A stretch of 37,255 nt of DNA. Source: Hydrogenobacter sp. (GTDB lineage Bacteria > Aquificota > Aquificia > Aquificales > Aquificaceae). The notes beneath the pieces are model-generated. The model had not been told where the DNA came from and ran no database searches. It worked only from the letters and a program-made list of their open reading frames with translations. The stretch is from NCBI GenBank assembly GCA_041287335.1, contig JBEULM010000037.1:1-37255 (forward strand). The letters run 5' to 3'. Below are positions 1-5,930 of the stretch, piece by piece. A program made the translations under genes and the position numbers. The stretch's first letter is position 1; the number at the start of each line of letters is the position of its first letter.

Positions 1-225
1 ATACTCTTTTAGCCTCTGGGCTTGTCTTTCAAGGTTGTCTTTACTTGCATTGTCAGAAACCCTTGCATAGATAATACACCTGTTTCCGTTCTCATACTCT
101 TGTTTTTCCTCAACTATGATAGTTCCTGTAGGCAACTGAAAGCCCTTTATCTTTCCTTCTTTAAACAACCTCCATGCGGTCTTATAACTAATGCCAAGCT
201 TTTTAGCATAATCCGATAACTTCAT
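1..225 (-). CDS. tnpA: IS607-family serine recombinase (TnpA), N-terminal part, runs off left edge
   Basis: Reads leftward from an ATG at 225-223 to the window edge, 75 codons with no stop. It begins MKLSDYAKKLGISYKTAW, a MerR-like helix-turn-helix DNA-binding head (residues ~1-45 including LPTGTIIV). The start of a serine-resolvase domain follows: IIYARVSDNASKDNLERQ, with the catalytic serine in YARVS. An HTH head fused before a resolvase domain is the diagnostic layout of IS607 OrfA transposases, which move DNA through a serine-recombinase synaptic complex. The rest of the catalytic domain, and any tnpB partner with its guide RNA, would lie outside the window. A near-consensus promoter sits just upstream. 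I am confident of the family; whether the copy is intact cannot be seen. Confidence 0.92.
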   Translation of the reverse strand, partial: MKLSDYAKKLGISYKTAWRLFKEGKIKGFQLPTGTIIVEEKQEYENGNRCIIYARVSDNASKDNLERQAQRLKEY

Positions 226-232
226 AGGGAAT

Positions 233-261
233 AATATAGTATGTTTGAGTAATTTTGTCAA
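233..261 (-). promoter_or_regulatory. Promoter of the IS607 recombinase gene
   Basis: On the minus strand TTGACA (261-256) and TATATT (238-233) are separated by 17 bp, a near-perfect sigma-70-type promoter. Transcription would begin only a few bases before the ATG at 225, so the mRNA would have a very short leader; no clear Shine-Dalgarno sequence is visible. Confidence 0.7.
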
Positions 262-279
262 TAAAAAATAGAACCAGTT

Positions 280-387
280 TCCATGACCCACCCTGATGAA
301 GCTTGTCCTGCAAGATGGAGAGGAGGAGAAAAGACGTTAAAGCCTTCTGAGGAGTTGATTGGTAAAGTTCACGAGGCTTTAAGATAG
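280..387 (+). pseudogene. ahpC: 3' remnant of an AhpC-type 2-Cys peroxiredoxin gene
   Basis: This frame ends ...THPDEACPARWRGGEKTL... and then KPSEELIGKVHEALR before the TAG at 385-387. It matches the AhpC C-terminus (HPGEVCPAKWKEGEATLAPS in E. coli, from memory), including the resolving cysteine in the CPAxW motif. Similarity begins at about 280-286, and an in-frame TAA at 262-264 closes the frame upstream. There is therefore no room for the peroxidatic-cysteine domain; the IS607 element occupies that place. The stop lies 36 bp before the reductase-like gene at 424, the expected order for an ahpC-trxB type operon. The rest of the gene may survive on the far side of the element. The call rests on about 35 residues, but the motif is distinctive. 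Confidence 0.8.
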
Positions 388-423
388 GCATATATTTAAT
401 AATACTTTTTGGAGGTTCAAAAA

Positions 424-1395
424 ATGGAGCTTACGCTTGATTTCACTACTGACAAAGTGTACGATGTGATAGTGATAGGTGCTGGACCTGCTGGCTCTTC
501 TGCCGCCATTTACACCTCAAGGGCAGGGCTTTCCACACTCGTCCTTTATAGGGCGGAGGCTGATGGTGCCTTAGGTGTGACTCAGCAAATAGAAAATTAT
601 CCAGGCATAAGAGGACCTATCTCAGGATATGAGCTTCTAAAACTTATGAGGGAACATGCCAAAGCTTTCGGTGCTGAGTTTGTAAGGGGAAAGGTCATAG
701 CCACTGATCTTCTGAATGAAATCAAAAAAGTTTACACAATAGATGGTAGGGAATTCAAAGGAAGGGCAGTCATAATAGCCTCGGGTGCTATGGAAAGAAC
801 TAACAAGTATAAAGGTGAGGAAGAATTTCTCGGTAAAGGGGTGTCTTATTGTGGAGTGTGTGATGCAGCTTTTTTCAAAAATAGACCTGTTGCGGTTATA
901 GGTGAGGATGATTACGCTTTGGAAGAAACGGAATTTATCGCTCGTTTTGCGAATAAAATATACCTCGTTGTACCTTCAAGCAGGATAAAAGCACCGCCTG
1001 AAATGATTGAAGAGATCCAATCACGCGAAAATGTTGAAATACTTTTGCATCACAGGGTATCGGAGATAGTGGGAACTTCTCTGGTTGAAGGTTTAAAGGT
1101 ACAAAGTATAAATACAAAGGAAAACAAGTTACTTCAGGTTGATGGTGTCTTTATATTCTTAGGAGGGAACAAACCATCAGTAGATTTTCTTATGAATCAG
1201 GTGCAGATGACTGATGAACACTGCATAATGGTAAATGAGGAAATGATGACCTCAGTTCCCGGTGTGTTTGCTGCAGGTGATGTGCTTTGCACTAATATAA
1301 AGCAAGCAGTCATCGCCGCAGCAGATGGAGTAAAGGCTGCTCTTGCAGCAGATAAGTATCTCAATAAGAAAGCTAAAATCACTTCCCAGTGGTAA
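424..1395 (+). CDS. Thioredoxin-reductase-like FAD oxidoreductase with atypical NAD(P)H site
   Basis: A 323-residue flavoprotein of the low-Mr thioredoxin reductase family. The FAD-binding motif GAGPAG is at residues 19-24, the redox-active CGVC pair at 143-146, and the C-terminal FAD motif GVFAAGDV near 280. The family's NADPH motif (GGGxSAxEE followed by HRRD) is replaced by IGEDDYALEE (159-168) and VPSSR, so the usual NADPH contacts are missing. NADH, ferredoxin or another donor is possible. I chose the ATG at 424 because GGAGG (411-415) sits 8 bp upstream; an in-frame TTG at 409 would overlap that site. It lies directly behind the peroxiredoxin remnant, which suggests a role in peroxide reduction. 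It could act on thioredoxin, a glutaredoxin-like protein, or AhpC directly. Confidence 0.85.
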   Translation: MELTLDFTTDKVYDVIVIGAGPAGSSAAIYTSRAGLSTLVLYRAEADGALGVTQQIENYPGIRGPISGYELLKLMREHAKAFGAEFVRGKVIATDLLNEIKKVYTIDGREFKGRAVIIASGAMERTNKYKGEEEFLGKGVSYCGVCDAAFFKNRPVAVIGEDDYALEETEFIARFANKIYLVVPSSRIKAPPEMIEEIQSRENVEILLHHRVSEIVGTSLVEGLKVQSINTKENKLLQVDGVFIFLGGNKPSVDFLMNQVQMTDEHCIMVNEEMMTSVPGVFAAGDVLCTNIKQAVIAAADGVKAALAADKYLNKKAKITSQW

Positions 1396-1403
1396 AAGTA
1401 TTT

Positions 1404-1429
1404 TAAAAGAAAGCCCCCAGGAAGGGGGC
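1404..1429 (-). terminator. Rho-independent terminator of the minus-strand repeat-protein operon
   Basis: A perfect 6-bp stem GCCCCC/GGGGGC (1413-1418, 1424-1429) with loop AGGAA is followed, reading leftward, by TTTCTTTTAAAA. That makes a convincing terminator for the minus-strand operon ending at 1439. In the plus direction the hairpin is not followed by a T tract, so it would stop the flavoprotein transcript less well. It sits between the two convergent stop codons. Confidence 0.75.
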
Positions 1430-1438
1430 AGTTAGGTC

Positions 1439-2536
1439 TTACACTCTGCGGATTATCCTTCTGAAGAATACAGCTACAGGTATAAAGAGCCAGGCGAGGA
1501 TATTTATCGGAGGACTACCTGAAGACATGCTGCATCCACCGCCGCCTCCTATATGATCGAAGGTTGCAATGCATGTCTTATCTGCTGCAAAGAGTCTCAC
1601 ATTGCACGTGTCATTCATCCCACAGCTTTCACAATCACCACTCCAACCTTTGAACACAGAGCCTGCATCAGCTTTTGCCTTGAGCTGTATCACTATCAGA
1701 GATGGGAAATTTGCTATACAACTACCGCCACAATCTATACCTGGTGGATCGCTGGTAACGCTTCCACCGCCACTACCTTGTTTTTTTATGGTCAGTGCAT
1801 AAGGAGGTCCACCACCTGCCACGTTGTTGAAAACTGCTTTACACTGTTTATCTGCATCCATAGTTAAATTACAAGTTGGATTGTTTGCACATACGGAACA
1901 ATCTCCAAGCCAAGCACTGAAGATAGAACCCGCATCCGGCACAGCAGACAAAGTTACGTTACTACCAGCAGGAAAGTCCGCAGAACAGTTGGTTCCACAA
2001 TTTATACCTTCAGGACTGCTATATATCTGACCTGATCCTGTACCTGCCTTAGAAAGAGAAAGCTTGTGCGTAGCAGAGGGCTGTCCGCCACTGCTGGGAG
2101 GCTGTCCTCCACCACCACCTCCTCCACCTCCACCACCTCCTCCTCCACCGGAGGTGTTAAAGGTGGCTGTACATGCCTTGTTAGCATCCATAGTGAGACT
2201 GCATCCTGGAGCTGTTCCACAGCTTGAGCAGTCACCACCCCATCCCGCAAAGGTAGAGCCTAGGTCAGGTGTAGCAACGAGGGATATAGTTCCCAAAAGC
2301 CCTATAAAGGTTGCACTGCACTGAGTTCCACACTGTATGCCACCCGGAGGAATAACTATGCTTACCAGTCCTGTTTGACTTGATACAAAACCGCTTCCGC
2401 TTCCCTGCTTGGTAACAGAAACCGTTATAACATCAAGAAGACCCTTAGGTTGTGCAGAATAAACTTCTGAAGAGGAAAAGAGAGCCAGAAAGGCTCCCAC
2501 AAAAAGGTAAAAAAGCTTTTCATACGTCTCATACAT
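1439..2536 (-). CDS. Secreted cysteine-rich repeat protein with C-terminal sorting-like tail
   Basis: A 365-residue exported protein. A signal peptide covers residues ~1-28 (cut after SEVYSA). Three copies of an InlB-B/Listeria-Bacteroides-like repeat follow at ~37-126, ~152-237 and ~245-330. Each repeat holds six cysteines in the same order: CGxxC early, then FxGWxGDCxxC, a fifth Cys, and a last Cys before xAxF. A run of 15 glycines (130-144) separates repeats 1 and 2. The C-terminus has glycines, GGCSMSSGSPP, one hydrophobic segment and FFRRIIRR, resembling GlyGly-CTERM/JDVT-CTERM sorting tails that a rhombosortase or related protease trims. The start ATG is preceded by GGGGGG and overlaps the lipoprotein stop by 8 bp, so the two are probably translationally coupled. 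Function is unknown; a surface adhesin or structural protein is plausible. Confidence 0.8.
   Translation of the reverse strand: MYETYEKLFYLFVGAFLALFSSSEVYSAQPKGLLDVITVSVTKQGSGSGFVSSQTGLVSIVIPPGGIQCGTQCSATFIGLLGTISLVATPDLGSTFAGWGGDCSSCGTAPGCSLTMDANKACTATFNTSGGGGGGGGGGGGGGGQPPSSGGQPSATHKLSLSKAGTGSGQIYSSPEGINCGTNCSADFPAGSNVTLSAVPDAGSIFSAWLGDCSVCANNPTCNLTMDADKQCKAVFNNVAGGGPPYALTIKKQGSGGGSVTSDPPGIDCGGSCIANFPSLIVIQLKAKADAGSVFKGWSGDCESCGMNDTCNVRLFAADKTCIATFDHIGGGGGCSMSSGSPPINILAWLFIPVAVFFRRIIRRV
2105..2149 (-). repeat. Polyglycine codon tract (15 GGN codons)
   Basis: Fifteen consecutive GGA/GGT codons in mixed order encode a Gly15 linker between repeats 1 and 2 of the secreted protein. Because GGA and GGT are mixed, the tract is not a pure microsatellite, but length changes between strains would be in-frame and tolerated. 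Confidence 0.85.
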
Positions 2537-3698
2537 GTAACCCCCCTAAGAGACCAGCTAAAAGCTGTACTAAAAGCCCTACTACAGTATTTACAAGACC
2601 TATAACCAGTTGAAGTATGGGAGAAACCAAACCAAGTAGGCTGTTAAGAAGATTTGATAGATCAAGAAGTGAGTTGGTGCTTACCTGTAGTCCACCGTTG
2701 CTTACAACTGCACCAGCATATGTATTACTCATAAAGGTATAGGTATTATTCAGTAAGTTTCCAAGTAGGGATTGGCTTACACCACCCAAAAGTCCTCCTC
2801 CGAGAAGTCCATTCAGAAGTCCACCCAGAAGGCTGTTGAGAAGCCCAAGTACCAGATTGAGGAGGTTTGAAAGTAGTGAAAGATCTATAAGTTTTGCATT
2901 GAGCATGAGACTTGAACCAGCCGAAGCGCTACCGCTAAGAGAAAGTCCACCTAAAAGAGCAGACAGAAGCTGATTTACAGTTACCAAAAGTGTATTAACC
3001 AAACCAACTACCGTGTTCACGAGAGTCGGTGCTATACCTATAAGTCCACCACTGCTGAGTAGTGTCCCAAGTAATGCATTTACAAGGGTTACAAGCGAAT
3101 GCACAAGTCCTATCACTGTGTTTAATAAAGATGGTACTATGGGAAGCACACCGCTTAATAGAACTGCTAAAAGGTTATTTACTACAGCAACAAGATTACT
3201 GAGTAATGGTATCAGCAAAGCTGGAGCAAGTGTAAGAAGCCCGTTTGTTGTGCTTAGCAGATGTGCTATTAGAGAATTCAACACGCTTATAAGGTTATTT
3301 AGAAGCGGTCCCACTTGACTTGCAGGTGTTGTGCTAAGTTGTACATTTAGCTGTGCAAGATTTGATACATCAGCTTGTAGGTTTGCGGAGATTTGGGTAT
3401 TCTGAAGCACAGGTTGAAGGCTTTGCAAAAGATTACTTATGGAGCTGGTAAGAGCGCTAAGCTGTCCTGAAAGTGGCAGAGAGTAAACTTTCAGGCTGTT
3501 ATCTGTAAAAGCAGTTTCGGAAGAGTTAGAGGAAGATGTTGAAGGCACAGTAGATTGTTGAGTTTGCTGAGGACTTGAAGTTCCACCTGTAGAACTTCCA
3601 GAACCTCCGCCTCCACAACCGTAAAGGAAAAGGAAAATAAAGAAGGCAGAAAATAGTAGCAACCTACCTACAGCAAAAAAGCCCCTTATACTGCGCAT
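2529..3698 (-). CDS. Leucine-rich lipoprotein with heptad-like hydrophobic repeats
   Basis: A 389-residue protein starting MRSIRGFF. The signal peptide ends in the lipobox LYGC, so Cys28 would be lipidated. After a Ser/Thr/Gly-rich linker (~29-65) the protein consists mostly of Leu, Val, Asn, Ser and Gly. Seven-residue units such as GLVNTVV-GLVNTLL-VTVNQLL recur, along with NSLLGGLLNGLLGGG blocks, and there are almost no charged residues. I chose the ATG at 3698 over one at 3734 because AGGAGGTG sits 6 bp ahead of it and the promoter -10 overlaps 3734. It heads an operon with the downstream cysteine-repeat protein. I do not recognise the family; the pattern could form amphipathic helices, a solenoid or an aggregating surface coat. 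Confidence 0.75.
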   Translation of the reverse strand: MRSIRGFFAVGRLLLFSAFFIFLFLYGCGGGGSGSSTGGTSSPQQTQQSTVPSTSSSNSSETAFTDNSLKVYSLPLSGQLSALTSSISNLLQSLQPVLQNTQISANLQADVSNLAQLNVQLSTTPASQVGPLLNNLISVLNSLIAHLLSTTNGLLTLAPALLIPLLSNLVAVVNNLLAVLLSGVLPIVPSLLNTVIGLVHSLVTLVNALLGTLLSSGGLIGIAPTLVNTVVGLVNTLLVTVNQLLSALLGGLSLSGSASAGSSLMLNAKLIDLSLLSNLLNLVLGLLNSLLGGLLNGLLGGGLLGGVSQSLLGNLLNNTYTFMSNTYAGAVVSNGGLQVSTNSLLDLSNLLNSLLGLVSPILQLVIGLVNTVVGLLVQLLAGLLGGLHV

Positions 3699-3729
3699 AA
3701 CCCACCTCCTTGATAAGTGTTGTGAAATT

Positions 3730-3759
3730 ATCATATAGCGTTATTGATATACATGTCAA
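3730..3759 (-). promoter_or_regulatory. Promoter of the lipoprotein/repeat-protein operon
   Basis: Minus strand TTGACA (3759-3754) and TATGAT (3735-3730) with an 18-bp spacer, followed ~30 bp later by a strong Shine-Dalgarno sequence and the ATG at 3698. A palindrome lies just upstream at 3767-3786. Confidence 0.7.
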
Positions 3760-3766
3760 GAAAAGA

Positions 3767-3786
3767 AATATGATCAAAGTCATATT
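3767..3786. promoter_or_regulatory. Inverted repeat, candidate repressor operator
   Basis: AATATGA and TCATATT are perfect 7-bp arms around TCAAAG. The site lies immediately upstream of the -35 of the surface-protein promoter and about 25 bp past the stop codon of the neighbouring S24-type regulator. ATATGA/TCATAT elements recur upstream of that regulator's own gene, so it is a candidate binding site. This is inference from sequence only. Confidence 0.4.
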
Positions 3787-3810
3787 ATTTTTTTTATCTC
3801 TTGTGGGTTC

Positions 3811-4545
3811 TTATACCCTATCTATAGTGGTATGTTTGACAAATATCTGAGGGGCTATGGCTATGACTTTCTTAGGTTCAACAACTATGTCAGGGTACTT
3901 AAGATCATCCCAGCTTCTCAAAATCCACTTTCCCCTACCGTTTTCAGGTTTTGCTTTAACTATCCTCACCACTATACCCACACCTTCTATCTGAGCTACA
4001 ACCGTATCTCCCACTTTTGGCGTCATGTCCAGGTCTACGTAAATTATGTCACCTTCTATAAGCCTCGGATACATGCTATCGCCCTCTATTACAAAAGCAA
4101 CTATCCTGTGATTTCTCTTCTCTATAGGTATTGGCATTTCTTCCATACGTTCAGCCCCCTCTAAAACATGTTCATAATTTGAAATAATACCAGTGTAAGA
4201 AAAGGATACAACTGGAATCTTTTTAAGGGTGCAAACAGGTACAAAACCTTGAGATACAAGCTCCTTCTCTAACTTTGATGAAGAGAGCATATCTAAAAAC
4301 TCATCGTTTATAAGATACTCTATTGGAACATCTAAGGCTTTTGCCAGAGCTGTGATCTTTTTCCTACTCTCAGGAACAGCTCTCCCAGACTTATATCTGT
4401 GCATATCGTTATGTGCGGATTCTGGGGAGATCTCCGCAAATTCAGCGAACCTATTGGCTATGTGACGTATAGACCATCCTCTTTTCTTTTGTACCTCACC
4501 CAAGGCTTTTACAAATTTCTGTGTATCAAATATACCGTTACGCAT
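3811..4545 (-). CDS. LexA/CI-like transcriptional repressor (HTH + S24 fold), probably not self-cleaving
   Basis: 244 residues. An N-terminal XRE-type helix-turn-helix region (~10-78, with SIRHIANRF and ESRKKITALAKALDVPIEYL) is joined to a C-terminal S24 peptidase fold (~108-235). The nucleophile motif GDSMYP is present (Ser157). Where LexA has the general-base lysine in TVKRL, this protein reads VVRIV, so the Lys position aligns with Val193. The expected Ala-Gly or Cys-Gly cleavage site is replaced by Thr-Gly (~118-119). Self-cleavage therefore looks unlikely, and control by ligand or redox is more probable. It is divergent from the ArsA-type gene with palindromes between them, so auto- and cross-regulation is plausible. 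No clear Shine-Dalgarno sequence precedes the ATG. Confidence 0.85.
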   Translation of the reverse strand: MRNGIFDTQKFVKALGEVQKKRGWSIRHIANRFAEFAEISPESAHNDMHRYKSGRAVPESRKKITALAKALDVPIEYLINDEFLDMLSSSKLEKELVSQGFVPVCTLKKIPVVSFSYTGIISNYEHVLEGAERMEEMPIPIEKRNHRIVAFVIEGDSMYPRLIEGDIIYVDLDMTPKVGDTVVAQIEGVGIVVRIVKAKPENGRGKWILRSWDDLKYPDIVVEPKKVIAIAPQIFVKHTTIDRV

Positions 4546-4599
4546 CTTAGCAGTAAGTAAACAATTAATATGAATATGTTATGAGATGTTTATTTAGAA

Positions 4600-4615
4600 G
4601 TATCATATGTGATAC
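4600..4615. promoter_or_regulatory. Palindromic operator candidate in the divergent repressor/ArsA promoter region
   Basis: GTATCA and TGATAC are perfect 6-bp arms around TATG, lying 55 bp ahead of the repressor start and 59 bp ahead of the ArsA-type start. It is a good candidate autoregulatory site for the XRE/S24 protein encoded next door. Confidence 0.5.
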
Positions 4616-4632
4616 ACTTTTTTTGTTTAAAA

Positions 4633-4650
4633 TATCATCACTGATTGATA
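4633..4650. promoter_or_regulatory. Second imperfect operator-like repeat
   Basis: TATCA and TGATA, the core half-sites of the palindrome at 4600-4615, recur here with an 8-bp spacer. The site overlaps where the -35 of the ArsA-type promoter should be, a position suited to repression. Confidence 0.35.
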
Positions 4651-4660
4651 GATGAGGGAA

Positions 4661-4666
4661 TATAAT
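4661..4666 (+). promoter_or_regulatory. -10 element of the ArsA-type gene, probable leaderless transcript
   Basis: A perfect TATAAT ends 7 bp before the ATG at 4674. Transcription would start at or next to the start codon, giving a leaderless mRNA. No Shine-Dalgarno sequence is present, and the -35 is poor (TCACTG at 4638-4643 with a 17-bp spacer). Confidence 0.55.
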
Positions 4667-4673
4667 TTTCGCA

Positions 4674-5873
4674 ATGAGGGTTATACTCTTTTCCGGGAAA
4701 GGCGGTGTAGGGAAAACAACCATTTCAGCATCCACCGCTTACAGACTTTCTCAGCTCGGATACAAAACCATAGTGGTTTCTCTGGATCCAGCTCACAGTT
4801 TGGGAGATGCCTTTGATATATCGGAAAGTGAGAAAATAAGAGCAAAGGGACTTCCTATAAAGATAAGTGAAAGGTTATATATTCAGGAGATAGACATACA
4901 GGAAGAGTTAGACAGATACTGGGGTGATGTTTACAGGTTTTTAGAGCTTCTTTTTAATACTACAGGGCTTGATGAGGTGGTGTCAGAAGAGCTTGCCATA
5001 CTGCCGGGTATGGAAGAGGTCACAAGCCTTCTTTACGTAAATAAGTATTATAGAGAGGGGGAATTTGACGTTCTTGTACTTGATCTGCCACCTACAGGAG
5101 AGTCACTTCGTTTCGTTTCTATGCCTACAGTTCTCAAATGGTATATGAAGAGAATATTCAACGTTGAGAGAAATATACTCAAAGTTGCACGTCCCGTAGC
5201 GAGGAGAATAACAGATGTACCTCTCCCTGACGAATCTTACTTTAAAGCTCTTGAGAACTTCTATGAAAAGCTAAAAGGCGTAGATGAACTGCTTATAGAC
5301 CCTGACATAACTTCAGTGAGGCTTGTAGCAAATCCCGAAAAAATGGTGCTGAAAGAGAGCCAGAGAGCTTTCATGTACTTTAATCTCTTCGGTGTGAATG
5401 TAGACGCTGTAATAATCAATAAGGTCTTCCCACCAGAAGTGGAAAGTTGTGAGAGCTTATCCAGTTGGGTGTGGACACAAAAGAGGTATCTGGAAGAGAT
5501 GTCCGCACTTTTTGCGCCTGTTCCCATATTCAGGGTACCAATGCTTGAAGATGAAGTGGTAGGTCTTGAAAGGTTGAGTATTCTCGCAAACCTCATCTAC
5601 GGTGATACCGATCCTTCCAGAGTCCTTTTCAAGGAAAAGCCGTACGAATTTATACAGGAAGGGGATAGATATATGGTAAAGCTCAAAGCGCCCTTTCTCA
5701 CAAAGGAAGGGTTGACAGTTCTCAAAGGAGACGGAGAGATCACCGTAAGGTGGAGAAATTTCAAAAGTCATATAATGCTTCCGAGAAAGCTCAGAAACTA
5801 CGATCCCGCTGGAGCCAAAATAGACAGGGGGTATCTTTTTATAGAACTCACCAGAGGCAAAGCTCCAAATTGA
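4674..5873 (+). CDS. ArsA/Get3-family ATPase with C-terminal HSP20-like domain
   Basis: 399 residues. The N-terminus carries the deviant Walker A motif SGKGGVGKTT (residues ~7-16) of the SIMIBI ATPases, the A-loop segment VSLDPAHSLGDAF, and the switch II motif DLPPTGESLR in place of the family's DTAPTGHTLR. Residues ~325-395 match the small HSP20-like domain (ArsA_HSP20) that closes many bacterial single-domain ArsA homologues. Known relatives are the arsenite-pump ATPase ArsA and the tail-anchored-protein carrier Get3. No arsB or arsenic resistance gene is nearby, and I see no CxxC dimer clamp of the Get3 type, so the client is unknown. It stands alone behind a repressor, which suggests conditional expression. 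Confidence 0.9.
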   Translation: MRVILFSGKGGVGKTTISASTAYRLSQLGYKTIVVSLDPAHSLGDAFDISESEKIRAKGLPIKISERLYIQEIDIQEELDRYWGDVYRFLELLFNTTGLDEVVSEELAILPGMEEVTSLLYVNKYYREGEFDVLVLDLPPTGESLRFVSMPTVLKWYMKRIFNVERNILKVARPVARRITDVPLPDESYFKALENFYEKLKGVDELLIDPDITSVRLVANPEKMVLKESQRAFMYFNLFGVNVDAVIINKVFPPEVESCESLSSWVWTQKRYLEEMSALFAPVPIFRVPMLEDEVVGLERLSILANLIYGDTDPSRVLFKEKPYEFIQEGDRYMVKLKAPFLTKEGLTVLKGDGEITVRWRNFKSHIMLPRKLRNYDPAGAKIDRGYLFIELTRGKAPN

Positions 5874-5905
5874 CAAAGATCAGTTTAAAGATATATTTAT
5901 ATAAT
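5870..5905 (+). promoter_or_regulatory. Promoter of the hydrogenase operon
   Basis: TTGACA at 5870-5875 is followed after 16 bp by TATATT (5892-5897); a second candidate -10, TATAAT, lies at 5900-5905. The -35 overlaps the stop codon of the ArsA-type gene. Confidence 0.55.
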
Positions 5906-5919
5906 GAATTATCATTCAT
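5904..5919. promoter_or_regulatory. Inverted repeat between hydrogenase promoter and start codon
   Basis: ATGAAT and ATTCAT are perfect 6-bp arms around TATC, lying on or just after the probable transcription start and just before the GGAGGT ribosome-binding site. It is a candidate operator for the hydrogenase operon. The AT-rich composition loosely recalls a Fur box, but the match is too partial to name a regulator. Confidence 0.4.
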
Positions 5920-5930
5920 GGAGGTAGAAT

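Larger units (their letters stand above)
1..285 (-). mobile_element. IS607-type insertion sequence, left end (partial)
   Basis: The element includes the recombinase gene and about 60 bp of upstream noncoding DNA. Its outer border must lie between the recombinase promoter (-35 ends at 261) and the point where peroxiredoxin coding similarity begins (~280-286). IS607 elements lack terminal inverted repeats and make no long target duplication, so the exact junction cannot be fixed by eye. GG dinucleotides, the known IS607 target preference, are present on the minus strand near 274-282. The border given is approximate. Confidence 0.75.

Noticed and set aside
203-391. Minus-strand open frame (~62 codons) across the element border
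   Set aside because: It crosses the IS607 promoter and the antisense of the AhpC remnant, and the translation looks like no known protein.
1413-1429. Terminator for the plus-strand flavoprotein gene
   Set aside because: The hairpin has no T tract in the plus direction; it fits the minus-strand operon better.
2064-2324. Proline-rich plus-strand open frame opposite the Gly15 tract
   Set aside because: It is the antisense reading of glycine codons and repeat 1 of the secreted protein; no ribosome-binding site.
2529-3734. Integral membrane transporter from the very hydrophobic lipoprotein sequence
   Set aside because: Hydrophobic blocks are broken every few residues by Asn, Ser and Gly in a seven-residue rhythm, and a lipobox is present, which fits an exported repeat protein better than a bundle of membrane helices.
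5904-5919. Fur box at the hydrogenase promoter
   Set aside because: Only part of the Fur consensus aligns and the register is shifted, so I list it only as an unnamed inverted repeat.
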